Of a DNA stretch of 15,662 nucleotides, positions 1 to 8,900 are shown piece by piece. The notes beneath the pieces are model-generated. The model saw nothing but the letters and a program-made list of their open reading frames with translations. It had not been told where the DNA came from and ran no database searches. The translations under genes and the position numbers were made by a program. Within the stretch, counting starts at the first letter, position 1. Each line of letters starts with the position of its first letter. Source of the stretch: an uncultured Verrucomicrobia subdivision 3 bacterium. GTDB lineage: Bacteria > Verrucomicrobiota > Verrucomicrobiia > Limisphaerales > UBA11358. The DNA lies in NCBI GenBank assembly GCA_903861445.1, contig CAIOUK010000116.1:1-15662 (forward strand), given 5' to 3'.

Positions 1-584
1 GGATGGGATTTGAAGCAGATCAGTCCGGCTTGAAGGGAGCGGCCAAAATCAATGAGCAACATCCCGTTGTTTTCCGGAAAGCGTTGAAGTATGCGTCCAC
101 GGCCTCCGGCAAGTTGGAGATTCGCGAGAGCAGAGTGGAAGAAGTCAACCGCAAGAGCGATGCTCTCTATCAGTTGATTAAGCACTTGCTCAACAGCGGT
201 GTCCGCGTCGATGCGGTGGGCTTTCAAGGCCATCTCAATGTCAACCGGTCTTACGATTGGGACAGCGTTAAAAAGAATATTTGTCGTTTCAAAGACTTGG
301 GCTTGGAAGTCTATATCACCGAATTGGACGTCAGCATGGGGACCGCGTGGAAAAAGGGAGATCCGTTCCCGAAAGACTATGAAAAGCTGCAGGCGGAACG
401 CTTTTATGGCATGGTCAAGGCGGCCCGCGAAGCCGGCGTGCACCGCATTGATTTCTGGGGTCTTTCAGAAGCGGTCAACGAACATTGGTTGGTCGGGCAG
501 AAGCCCCGCTTGTTTGACGAACAGTTCCAGCCGCGATCGGTCTATCAGGCAGTTCTCAAAGCCCTGTATGATACGCAGGAATAA
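1..584 (+). CDS. Glycoside hydrolase family 10 (endo-1,4-beta-xylanase-like), 3' part
   Basis: The gene is cut by the left edge; 193 codons of the C-terminal half are visible, reading in frame from base 3. GH10 enzymes are retaining glycosidases with a TIM barrel of about 320 residues that cleave xylan backbones, usually outside the cytoplasm. Numbering from base 3, the visible signatures are DAVGFQGHL (70-78, strand 6), VYITELDVS (103-111) carrying the nucleophile Glu107, and FWGLSEAVNEHWL (151-163, strand 8) with the subsite tryptophans. The FDEQFQPRSVYQAV end is typical of the family. The usual NDYN motif of strand 5 is not present; the matching stretch reads KLEIRESRVEE (37-47), so substrate preference may differ from classical xylanases. 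The acid/base Glu would lie upstream of the window. It converges with the M20 peptidase gene, 33 bases away. The family call is firm; exact substrate is unknown. Confidence 0.85.
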   Translation, partial: MGFEADQSGLKGAAKINEQHPVVFRKALKYASTASGKLEIRESRVEEVNRKSDALYQLIKHLLNSGVRVDAVGFQGHLNVNRSYDWDSVKKNICRFKDLGLEVYITELDVSMGTAWKKGDPFPKDYEKLQAERFYGMVKAAREAGVHRIDFWGLSEAVNEHWLVGQKPRLFDEQFQPRSVYQAVLKALYDTQE

Positions 585-595
585 TTTCGCCAAAT

Positions 596-627
596 GCTGA
601 CGTGCTAATTCAGCTTTCTACGTCAGC
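596..627. terminator. Possible bidirectional hairpin between convergent genes
   Basis: GCTGACGT (596-603) pairs perfectly with ACGTCAGC (620-627) around a 16-base loop, between the stop of the GH10 gene and the last codons of the M20 gene. There is no T-tract on either side, so it is not a standard intrinsic terminator. Its placement between two converging genes is the main argument for a role in ending transcripts. Confidence 0.3.
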
Positions 628-2003
628 TCCTGCCACAGAAACGCGCTCATGCGCTGGCCGTTCTCGAAACAATCCAGATTGAATTTCTCGTTCGGCGAAT
701 GGGCGTTGTCGTCCGGTAAGCCCAGCCCCAGCAGCAACGTGTCCGCGCCCAGCACCTGTTTGAATTCGTTCACAATCGGAATCGAACCGCCTTCGCGTAT
801 TAGCACCGGTTTCGTGCCAAACGCCTTTTCCAGCGCGCGCAACGCCGCTTGCGCCGGTTTGCCGTTCGGTGAAACCAAATACGCTTCCGCGCCGTGGCCG
901 GCCTCGATTTCCAGCCGGACTGTCGGCGGACAATTTTTCTTGAGCCACGCGCAGACAATTTTACGGACGTGTTCCGGCTTTTGATTTGGCACAAGGCGGC
1001 AGGTGATTTTCGCCCGCGCCCACGACGGCACAATCGTCTTGCTGCCTTCGCCCTGATAACCGCTCGTCAGGCCGTTGATTTCAAACGTCGGGCGGGAACT
1101 GCGTTGTTCCGTCGTGGTAAAACCTTTTTCGCCGAACAGTTGCGGTGCACCGAGCAATTTCTTTAAGCCTGCGTCGGATAGCGGATAGCGTTTGATTTGC
1201 TCGCGCTCGTATTTTGACAACGAGGCGACGCCGTCGTAAAAGCCGGGGATTTTGATGCGGCCGTTCTCGTCGCGAACCTTTGCCAGCAAATGCGCCATCG
1301 CCATCGCCGGATTTTCCACCGCGCCGCCGAAGATGCCGGAGTGCAAATCCCGCGCCGGCCCGTGCAGCGTGATTTCAAACGCGATGATGCCGCGCAGCGC
1401 GTAGGTGAGCGCCGGGCAGTTGGCGGCGGGCATGCCGGTGTCGGAAACCACGATGGCGTCGCACGCCAGTTCCCGCCGGTGTTTTTTGAGGAATCCGGAA
1501 AGATTTTTGCTGCCGACTTCTTCCTCACCTTCCAGCACGAACGTCAAATCGCAGGGCAGGGGCGTGCCGGTTTTCAGATAGGCTTCGACTGCTTTCAGGT
1601 GCGCAAAATTCTGGCCTTTGTTGTCCGTGCTGCCGCGCGCGAAGAGATTGCGTCCGGCAATGCGCGGTTCAAACGGCGGCGTGGTCCAGAGCTCCAGTGG
1701 CTCCGGCGGCTGCACGTCATAATGGCCATAGACCATGTAATGCGGTTTTTTTGCCGCTTGCCGCTTGCCGCTTGCCGCTTTTGCCTTGCGGGTTTTGGCG
1801 ATGACGATGGGATGGCCGGCGGTTTCGCAGAGGCGCGCGTCGAGACCGATTTGCCGGCAATGCTTCACCAGCCATTGGCCGCAGGCGAGGAGATCTTTTT
1901 TGTGCTGCGGCTGCGCCGAGACGCTGGCGAAGCGCAGATAGTCGCATAGTTCGGCGACGAAGCGGGCTTGGTGTTGTTTCAGGTAATCAAGAACGGCTTG
2001 CAT
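618..2003 (-). CDS. M20 family metallopeptidase (dipeptidase, carnosinase/CNDP-like)
   Basis: A 461-residue cytosolic di-zinc peptidase of the M20/ArgE/CNDP group, probably a dipeptidase. No signal peptide is seen. Metal and catalytic residues are visible: GHYDVQ (His94, catalytic Asp96), GSTDNKG (bridging Asp127), EGEEEVGS (catalytic Glu161, ligand Glu162), SDTGMP (Asp188) and the C-terminal AHSPNE (His435). The dimerisation (lid) domain lies roughly between residues 200 and 370. The start at 2003 is preferred over the ATG 18 codons earlier. It gives the usual N-terminus, and a -10-like TATCCT lies just six bases upstream, inside the longer version. Residues about 73-86 form a Lys/Ala-rich loop encoded by four copies of a 7-bp repeat (1751-1778), absent from the catalytic core. 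It lies downstream of the BNR gene on the same strand but appears to have its own promoter. Exact substrate is not predictable. Confidence 0.9.
   Translation of the reverse strand: MQAVLDYLKQHQARFVAELCDYLRFASVSAQPQHKKDLLACGQWLVKHCRQIGLDARLCETAGHPIVIAKTRKAKAASGKRQAAKKPHYMVYGHYDVQPPEPLELWTTPPFEPRIAGRNLFARGSTDNKGQNFAHLKAVEAYLKTGTPLPCDLTFVLEGEEEVGSKNLSGFLKKHRRELACDAIVVSDTGMPAANCPALTYALRGIIAFEITLHGPARDLHSGIFGGAVENPAMAMAHLLAKVRDENGRIKIPGFYDGVASLSKYEREQIKRYPLSDAGLKKLLGAPQLFGEKGFTTTEQRSSRPTFEINGLTSGYQGEGSKTIVPSWARAKITCRLVPNQKPEHVRKIVCAWLKKNCPPTVRLEIEAGHGAEAYLVSPNGKPAQAALRALEKAFGTKPVLIREGGSIPIVNEFKQVLGADTLLLGLGLPDDNAHSPNEKFNLDCFENGQRMSAFLWQELT
1751..1778. repeat. Four tandem copies of a 7-bp unit inside the M20 gene
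   Basis: The unit TTGCCGC (GGCAAGC family on the other strand) occurs four times exactly, followed by a partial TT and preceded by a run of seven T. The reading frame stays open across it and encodes a Lys/Ala/Gly/Ser-rich loop. Because 7 is not a multiple of 3, gain or loss of one unit would shift the frame. Confidence 0.9.
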
Positions 2004-2038
2004 GGCGCAAGGATATGCGGATTCGGCGCCAGTCACAA
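2004..2038 (-). promoter_or_regulatory. Promoter of the M20 gene, leaderless-type geometry
   Basis: On the minus strand TTGTGA (2038-2033) and TATCCT (2015-2010) are 17 bases apart. TATCCT ends only six bases before the ATG at 2003, so a start site seven bases past the -10 would fall on the ATG itself. No Shine-Dalgarno site is seen. The same TATCCT-6-ATG arrangement precedes aroB. The call is inferred from motif match only. Confidence 0.5.
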
Positions 2039-2142
2039 AATAATTCCTTTTCCACATCGGTTGGGGAAGGGTGGGGTAATGAAATGTTGGTGACGACGTG
2101 ATGAGGCGTGAGAGGAGTTTGTGGGCTCGAAGTTGCCGCCGA

Positions 2143-3528
2143 TCACTTTTTCACGCCGTTGAATACCGTGCGGTGGATGGTGTAGGTGGCTTTGTCGCGA
2201 GAGCCTTCGACAGAGACCCAAACCAGCTCGCCCGTATCGCGAAAGTAATTCTTATCGTATCCGTGTTTCATGACGGGAAGATGAAGGGCATCAATAATTT
2301 GTTTGGGATCGGGTGACCTGGCTTCGAGACCTTTTCCGCCGGGATGCTCGACCCACTTCCCGGATTCCAGACGAAAGTAGTGCTTGCCAGTCGAATAGCT
2401 CTCGACCGAAATCATAGGCCGATCATCTTTGTCCAGGCTAAGACTCGCGCCAGGATTAAGCCAGTTATGTTTAGGATCATCCTTCATCTCCTCAAGGATG
2501 ATATCGCCTCGATTGGCGCTAGATCCCGAACTGGCACGGATCGGATATTGAATTAATGTCCCATCCGCCCTGTGCGCCGTCTTGCCGCCGTCATCGGAGT
2601 AAGCGTAGAGAATGTGGGACCCAACGGGAACCGGGTGCGCGCCGCAAAAGGTTGTGTCGAGCATCCCAATCACCATGTGCAGGCGGTTGCTGCTGTCCCA
2701 GACCGGAGTGAAATGTGAGGAACTGAATTTACTTTTGGGGTTAGAAACGTTTCGTGTTCCACCCGATGTCCATGCCAAACGGATATTTCCCCCCTTGGCT
2801 CCGGGGCCGCCAAGCGGAGTCCATAGTTTCGTAGTTTCGTCGTAAGAACAAAACGGAAGGAATGATGAAGACTGCATCGCACTCCAAAACAACTGGCCCT
2901 TACGATCTTTCCAAAAAAACGGGAACGTGGTGTTTTGGGAAATGGGACATCTCAGCGGAGTGCCGTGGGGCTTGTCCTCCCACTCTATTTCAGTAAAAGA
3001 AGAGATATCCTCGGGCTTATCGGAACGCCAATAGCCCATCTTGTCGCGGGTGTGCATATCGCCAGTCACATGGATGTAACCGGCGCGATCAACAGCAACG
3101 TCCCAAATCTTGTGATTATTGCCGGATATGTGGTAGCCTCTCACGGCGGGATCGGTGCCTCCGACTAGCGTATGGGTCACCGCCCCCGAACCATTGAGGG
3201 GAATTTTGGCGACCATCATTCTTCGGCTTTTGAAACCGCTTGCATCACCCTGTGACGCGTAAACGACATAAACATTCCCGTTATAAACCGCAGTCCTGAA
3301 TCTATTAGCGTTCGCGATAATGGACGGCGTGGTAAAAAGCGTGCTGGTTTTGTAGGATTTAACATCTATGGCTTTGGCCGCGGTCTGACTGGTTGGAAGG
3401 ATCTCCTCCATTGCAACCTCCTCCTCCTCATCGTCGATTTCATGCGACGGTGCGGTCTGACTGGTTGGGGTGTTCTTAGCAACGGCAACCGTCGTGAATG
3501 CCAAAAATGTAAATAGCGCGAGTCTCAT
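2143..3528 (-). CDS. Secreted BNR-repeat (BNR_4-like) beta-propeller protein
   Basis: A 461-residue protein with a probable signal peptide (MRLALFTFLAFTTVAVA, 1-17). An acidic, low-complexity linker follows (IDDEEEEVAMEE, 31-42) between two copies of PTSQTA (21-26 and 45-50). From about residue 58 it resembles the BNR repeat-containing family (BNR_4, neuraminidase-like propeller fold), with stretches such as HKIWDVAVDRAGYIHVTGDMH and YSDDGGKT typical of it. Proteins of this family are often encoded beside sulfatases and polysaccharide lyases and are thought to act on or bind carbohydrate; a reaction cannot be assigned here. The divergent neighbour across the spacer is a secreted sulfatase, which fits such a role. 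Third codon positions are visibly less GC-rich than in the central genes, which may mean recent acquisition. The gene upstream of the M20 gene on this strand shares no overlap with it. No clear Shine-Dalgarno site precedes the ATG. Confidence 0.75.
   Translation of the reverse strand: MRLALFTFLAFTTVAVAKNTPTSQTAPSHEIDDEEEEVAMEEILPTSQTAAKAIDVKSYKTSTLFTTPSIIANANRFRTAVYNGNVYVVYASQGDASGFKSRRMMVAKIPLNGSGAVTHTLVGGTDPAVRGYHISGNNHKIWDVAVDRAGYIHVTGDMHTRDKMGYWRSDKPEDISSFTEIEWEDKPHGTPLRCPISQNTTFPFFWKDRKGQLFWSAMQSSSFLPFCSYDETTKLWTPLGGPGAKGGNIRLAWTSGGTRNVSNPKSKFSSSHFTPVWDSSNRLHMVIGMLDTTFCGAHPVPVGSHILYAYSDDGGKTAHRADGTLIQYPIRASSGSSANRGDIILEEMKDDPKHNWLNPGASLSLDKDDRPMISVESYSTGKHYFRLESGKWVEHPGGKGLEARSPDPKQIIDALHLPVMKHGYDKNYFRDTGELVWVSVEGSRDKATYTIHRTVFNGVKK
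3380..3468 (-). repeat. 17-bp direct repeat pair within the BNR gene linker
   Basis: GCGGTCTGACTGGTTGG occurs exactly at 3380-3396 and 3452-3468, 72 bases (24 codons) apart and in the same frame. It encodes the duplicated PTSQTA segments that bracket the acidic linker just after the signal peptide. Confidence 0.85.
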
Positions 3529-3620
3529 ATTTTTTTGCCTAACGTAGAAAGAAGGTATGTTAAAGAAGTTGTCACAACGGGCGACAAGTAGTGGTGATCG
3601 TTAAACCATTAGCCTCAAAC

Positions 3621-3710
3621 ATGCCTATGAAAACGAATATGCCTCTCAAAACTGAAACGCAAGACCGAATCCAACAGCTCAAATTCGAGATGGACTATGG
3701 CAGATCATAA
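3621..3710 (+). CDS. Possible very small ORF, 29 aa, unknown
   Basis: It begins MPMKTNMPLKTETQ and ends in FEMDYGRS. The composition is hydrophilic and could form a short helix (RIQQLKFEM), but I recognise no family and see no Shine-Dalgarno site. It lies in an AT-rich spacer and may be chance or a remnant of a longer gene. Confidence 0.15.
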   Translation: MPMKTNMPLKTETQDRIQQLKFEMDYGRS

Positions 3711-3729
3711 CAACATCAAAGCCTTGGGT

Positions 3730-3784
3730 GGTAGGGCGGCGCTGCTGTGCCGCCGGGCTGGCTGACCAGCAGGTCAGCCCTACC
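3730..3784. repeat. REP-like nested-hairpin (cloverleaf) element
   Basis: An outer stem GGTAGGGC (3730-3737) / GCCCTACC (3777-3784) encloses two inner hairpins. One is GGCGGC...GCCGCC (about 3735-3754); the other is GGCTGACC-AGCA-GGTCAGCC (3759-3778). The inner stems share a few bases with the outer one, so the folds partly compete. This compact palindromic design is typical of extragenic REP/MITE-type repeats. Only one copy is in the window, so its repetitive nature in the genome is inferred. Confidence 0.6.
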
Positions 3785-3933
3785 GTTTGGGTTGTGTGTC
3801 AATGAGGCTTTGCGGCCGGTTGGTGCCGGGGCGCAACCGGGTAATGGTTTTCCGTCGGGGCACAAATTCCATCGCGAAAACCCGCCGGCCATTGTCCGGA
3901 ACTCATTTATTCATCCCGGCAATTTTTTCAGGC

Positions 3934-3974
3934 TTGCCAGTCGCCGGAATGACCGCAGTATAAACTTTTACAAC
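3934..3974 (+). promoter_or_regulatory. Possible promoter of the sulfatase gene
   Basis: TTGCCA (3934-3939) and TATAAA (3959-3964) are separated by 19 bases, a little long for sigma70. The -10 ends ten bases before the ATG at 3975, which would leave a leader of only a few bases. No Shine-Dalgarno site is present. Confidence 0.35.
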
Positions 3975-5756
3975 ATGAAAAACTTTCTGCGGGTCATGGC
4001 GTTCATTGTTTTGCTGGGCGGGGTATATCGGTTGACCGCCGCCACGGCAACGGAGACGGCGGCGGCTGTTGGCACGCCAGCGCCGGCAAAACCAAACATC
4101 GTTTTTATTTTGGCGGATGATTTGGGTTACATGGACGTGAATGCCTACGCCGCCAGGGTGCGCGGCGTGGAGCGTTCCGCCTGCTATTACGAAACGCCGA
4201 ACCTTGACCGGCTGGTGGACCAGGGCGTCGCTTTTTCGCAGGCGTATGTTTTTCAACTGTGTTCGCCCAGCCGGGCGGCGATTCTCACCGGCAAAAATCC
4301 CAGCCGCATCGGCGTGACGACGGCGTGGTTTGAAACGCTCACCAATTATTATAACCAAGGCTTGATGCCGCCGCCGGGTTATCATCCGCTCGATTCGATT
4401 CACTACGACAACATCAAAGTGCAACAAGCTTGGAAAAACGGTCGCGTGTTGCAGGGCTTGCCCTCCGGCCAGCCGATGGATCAGGGCTGGAATGAATTGT
4501 GTCTGCCGGAAGTGCTGACGAATTACGACTCGGCATTTCTCGGCAAATGGCATTTGGGCGCGGCGGGGGTCGTCGGCTATCAACCCAAGGATCAAGGTTT
4601 CAAAGACGTGCTGGCGTATTTGGACAGCGGTGCTTCGGTTCATTATCACTGGCGTTCCAACTGGACGCCCGGCGCTTGGACAGGCTGGCCGGGTTGGTCG
4701 CACATCCGCAATCAGCCGCGCGCCCACGGTTTTTATCCTTTGCCGGAACCGAGTTCTCCTTATCTGGCCGATGCACTGACGGATTTGGCGGTGGATTACA
4801 TTCATCAGCACGCCCAGATGCCGGGCAAACCGTTTCTGCTTTATTTCTGTCACTACGAAGTTCACGAACCGTTGCAGGCGCGACCGACGGACATCAAACA
4901 TTTTCAAAACAAATCCACGCGCGGCTGGAACGGGCAGACCAACGCCATCTATGCTGGCATGGTCAAGGCGTTGGATGATTCCGTCGGCCGCGTGGTGCAG
5001 GCGCTGAAAGATACCGGCCAGCTCGACAACACGGTTATCGTGTTTCTCTCCGACAATGGCGGATTGATGGGGCCGACCTCTAATTCGCCCCTGCGTGACG
5101 GCAAGGCGTTTCTTTACGAGGGCGGCGTGCGGGTGCCATTTGTGGTTTGCTGGCCGAAACATTTTCCCCACGCCTGGTGCGATGTGCCGGTGTGCGCCGC
5201 CACCGACATCATGCCCACGTTCGCCGCGTTGACTGATTCCACGGTGCCGGCCACGGACAAAATTGACGGCCAATCATTGTTGCCGCTACTGACCAATCCC
5301 GCCAATGCCAAGGGCGGTTATCAAGTGAAACCGATTTACTGGAGCTATCCCTTCAACTGCGCGTTGATTGACCCGGAAACCGGTTTGCCGCTGCCGCCCG
5401 CGTCGTCGGTGCGCGACGGCGATTACAAGTTGATCTGGAACTGGGCGGGCAAGCTGGAATTGTATGACATCGCCCAAGACATCGGCGAACGCCACGATCT
5501 CGCCGCCGCGAAACCCGAACTGGCCATGCAACTATATCAGCAATTGATGAACTGGCTGGATCAAAACGTGGAGCGGCGATATTTGCCCACGCCTAATCCG
5601 AATTACCAGCCGGAAAAAGATCCGCGCCGGCGGCTCTATCCTTTCCGCGATCTGCGCCGCGATTTATTGCACCTGACCAATGCGCCGGGATTGCCCGACG
5701 CTGTGGATCAAAATTCCGAGCAGCGCGCGACTTCGGACACAGTTCTCCGGCCATGA
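3975..5756 (+). CDS. Secreted sulfatase (arylsulfatase-type, formylglycine dependent)
   Basis: A 593-residue sulfatase with an N-terminal signal peptide (MKNFLRVMAFIVLLGG... ending near LTAATA). It hydrolyses sulfate esters, probably on polysaccharides, in the periplasm or outside. The start at 3975 is chosen because it opens the signal peptide. The frame reaches back to 3747, but only through a repeat element. Visible motifs are NIVFILADDLG (41-51; Asp48 and Asp49 bind Ca2+), CSPSRAAILTG (96-106; Cys96 is the residue oxidised to formylglycine), GKWHLG (190-195; Lys191, His193), and FLSDNGG (357-363; Asp360 and Asn361 bind Ca2+), followed by RDGK and the EGGVRVP segment (382-388). The C-terminal LPTPNPNYQP stretch is common in secreted sulfatases of this class. 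Activity needs a formylglycine-generating or anaerobic maturase enzyme, not seen in the window. Substrate is unknown; the GH10 and BNR neighbours hint at carbohydrate. Confidence 0.93.
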   Translation: MKNFLRVMAFIVLLGGVYRLTAATATETAAAVGTPAPAKPNIVFILADDLGYMDVNAYAARVRGVERSACYYETPNLDRLVDQGVAFSQAYVFQLCSPSRAAILTGKNPSRIGVTTAWFETLTNYYNQGLMPPPGYHPLDSIHYDNIKVQQAWKNGRVLQGLPSGQPMDQGWNELCLPEVLTNYDSAFLGKWHLGAAGVVGYQPKDQGFKDVLAYLDSGASVHYHWRSNWTPGAWTGWPGWSHIRNQPRAHGFYPLPEPSSPYLADALTDLAVDYIHQHAQMPGKPFLLYFCHYEVHEPLQARPTDIKHFQNKSTRGWNGQTNAIYAGMVKALDDSVGRVVQALKDTGQLDNTVIVFLSDNGGLMGPTSNSPLRDGKAFLYEGGVRVPFVVCWPKHFPHAWCDVPVCAATDIMPTFAALTDSTVPATDKIDGQSLLPLLTNPANAKGGYQVKPIYWSYPFNCALIDPETGLPLPPASSVRDGDYKLIWNWAGKLELYDIAQDIGERHDLAAAKPELAMQLYQQLMNWLDQNVERRYLPTPNPNYQPEKDPRRRLYPFRDLRRDLLHLTNAPGLPDAVDQNSEQRATSDTVLRP

Positions 5757-5928
5757 ATCGAATCCGGTGCTAATACATTCCGAAGTGCGTTAAAATTAAA
5801 ATCAAACCTTGGCCGGACAATCCCGGTTGCGCGGGCGCAGTCGCTTGCGGCAATCAAAAAAATAACTCCCCGGCTTCATTCTCCTGTTGCTTGGCCTGCT
5901 GATTTTGGTTTTCATTTGCGCCTGATTT

Positions 5929-8900
5929 ATGAGTTTGAACGCCGCACCTATCCGTCAACGCAAACTGCTTGTCGCCAATCGCAGCGAAATCGCCATCCGC
6001 GTTTTTCGCGCCGCCACCGAACTCGGCCTTCGCACCGTCGCGATTTATGCGCAGGAAGACCGACTCGCCATCCACCGTTTCAAAGCGGACGAAGCCTACG
6101 TTGTCGGCGAAGGCAAAGGGCCGGTGGGCGCGTATCTGGACATTCCCAGCATCATCGCGCTGGCGAAGGAAAAGGGCGTGGACTTCATCCATCCCGGCTA
6201 CGGTTTTTTGTCGGAGAACGCGGAGTTTGCCAAAGCCTGCGAAGAGGCGGGAATCATTTTCGTCGGCCCGCGCGTGGATTTGCTCCGCAACATGGGCGAC
6301 AAAACCGCCGCGCGGGCGCTTGCGCAAAAGGTCAACGTGCCGGTCTTGCCGGGCACGGAAGACGCGATTGAAGACCGTGCCGAGGCGCTGAAGATCGCCA
6401 AGGAAATCGGCTTTCCGCTCATCATCAAAGCGGCGTTCGGCGGTGGCGGGCGCGGGATGCGCGTGGTTCACAAGCCGGGCGACCTCGCGGATTTGCTCGA
6501 CGAGGCACAGGGCGAAGCGGGTCGCGCCTTCGGCAATCCGGCGGTGTTTCTCGAACGCTACATTCCTCGCGCTAAACACATCGAGGTGCAGATTCTCGGC
6601 GACAAACACGGCAAGGTGGTTCATTTGCACGAACGCGATTGCTCGGTGCAGCGCCGGCATCAGAAGGTCATCGAGATCGCGCCCAGCGTGGAATTGGACA
6701 AAAACGTGCGTGCGGAGCTGTGCGCCGCCGCCGTGAAGCTGTGTCGCGAAATCAAATACGACAATGCCGGCACAGTGGAGTTTCTCTACGACCAGGACAC
6801 GAAGGAATGGTTCTTCATCGAGATGAACCCACGCATCCAGGTGGAGCACACGGTCACGGAAGTCATCACCGGCCTCGACCTCGTGCGCTCGCAAATTTTG
6901 ATCGCCGATGGCAAGCCGATGCACGGAAAAGAAGTTGGCATCCCGGCGCAGGAAGACATTCCGCGCAACGGTTACGCGGTCCAATGCCGCATTACGACGG
7001 AAGACCCGGAGAATAAATTTCAACCGGACTACGGAAGAATTTTAACGTATCGCTCTGCCGGCGGTTTTGGCGTGCGGCTGGACGGCGGTATGGGTTACGG
7101 CGGCGCGGTGGTGACGCCATTTTACGATTCGCTGCTCGTCAAACTCACGGTCAGCGCGCAGACGTTTGATGCGGCGTTGCAACGCATGGATCGTGCGCTG
7201 CGCGAGTTCCGCATCCGCGGCGTGAAGACGAATATTCCGTTTTTGGAAAACGTCATTCACAACGAAACTTTTAAGTCTGGTCAGGCCTCGACAACGCTGA
7301 TTGACACCACGCCGGAACTTTTCAAGCTCAAGGTCAAACGGGATCGCGCCACGAAATTGCTGACCTTCATCGGTGATGTGACGGTGAACGGCAATCCGCA
7401 GGCGAAGGGTTATGTGCCGAAGGAAAATTTTGTTGCTGCACGCATTCCGGCACACGAACGCAAGCTGCAAGCGCCCAACGGCACGCGCCAGTTGCTCCTC
7501 GAACTTGGTGCGAAGAAGTTCGCCGAGTGGACGCTCAAGCAAAAACCGCTGCTCATCACCGACACGACTTTCCGCGACGCCCATCAATCGCTCTTCGCCA
7601 CGCGATTGCGCGGCTACGATATGCTGGCGGTGGCGGAAGCCGTGGCGCAGCGCACGCCGAATCTGTTTTCGATGGAGATGTGGGGCGGGGCGACGTTCGA
7701 CACCTCGATGCGCTTTTTGCACGAAGACCCGTGGCAACGGCTGCGCGATCTGCGCGCAAGCATTCCAAATATTTGTTTTCAAATGCTCTTTCGCGGCTCG
7801 AACGCGGTGGGCTATTCCAATTATCCCGACAATGCCGTGGCCGGTTTTGTGAAACACGCGGCGGCGAGCGGTATGGACATCTTCCGCATTTTTGATTCGC
7901 TGAATTATCTGCCGAACCTCACCGTCGCGATGGACGCGGTGCAGGAGACGCACGCCATTTGCGAGGCGGCGATCTGTTACACCGGCAACATCCTTGATCC
8001 GGCGCGCGACAAATACTCGCTGAAATATTACGTCAAGCTGGCGAAGGAATTGGAAAAGATGGGCGCGCACATCCTCGCCATCAAAGACATGGCCGGCCTG
8101 TGCAAACCGGCAGCGGCGAGCGTGCTGGTGAAAGCGTTGAAGGAGGAAATTGGCATCCCGATTCATTTTCACACGCACGACACCAGTGGCATCTCGGCGG
8201 CAAGCGTTTTGTCGGCGGCGGAAGCCGGCGTGGATATCGCCGATTTGGCGATTGCTTCGATGAGCGGCTCGACGAGCCAGCCGAATCTGAATTCCATCGT
8301 GGCCGCGCTGCAATTCACCAAGCGCGACACCGGCCTCGATTTGGATGCGCTGAATGAGTTTGCCGATTATTGGGAACAGGTGCGCGGTTATTACGCGCCG
8401 TTCGACACCGCGCCAAAATCCGGCAGCGCGGAAGTTTATTTGCACGAGATGCCGGGCGGACAGTTCACGAACCTGAAAGAGCAGGCCGCCTCGATGGGCT
8501 TGGCGCAGCGCTGGCCGGAAATCGCGCGGACCTACGCGGAGGTCAACCAGCTTTTCGGCGACATCGTGAAGGTCACGCCGAGCAGCAAGGTCGTCGGCGA
8601 CATGACGATGTTTCTCGTCACGCGCGGCATCAAGCCGGCGGACGTCTTGAATCTTGATCCCGGCGCGACGCCGTTTCCCGAGTCGGTCATTGACATGATT
8701 GGCGGCGGCCTCGGTCAACCGCTCGGCGGCTGGCCAAAAAAATTGCAGCACGTCATTCTTGGCGACCGCAAGCCGCTGAAAGGCCGGCCGGGCGAATCGC
8801 TGAAGCCGCTGAATTTCAAGAAAATTGCCGAGGAGCTTTCGACCAAGCTCAAGCGTGAGGCCACGAATGACGATGTGTTCAGCCACATCATGTATCCCGA

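Larger units (their letters stand above)
3529..3974. other. Spacer between BNR and sulfatase genes
   Basis: This 446-base stretch has no convincing gene. The part from 3529 to about 3720 is AT-rich (23 G/C in 60 at 3601-3660) and contains one ATG ORF of 29 codons (3621-3710). From 3730 the composition turns GC-rich with a nested-hairpin repeat (3730-3784). A further inverted repeat, CCGGTTG/CAACCGG, lies at 3816-3840. An open frame extends from 3747 into the sulfatase gene, but it starts inside the hairpin element and precedes a clear signal peptide, so I treat it as non-coding. Confidence 0.7.

Noticed and set aside
3747..3974. N-terminal extension of the sulfatase from an earlier start
   Set aside because: It begins inside a palindromic repeat and would bury the clear signal peptide at 3975.
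3903..5273. 456-codon open frame antisense to the sulfatase
   Set aside because: It is explained by codon bias of the sulfatase gene; Arg/His-rich and featureless.
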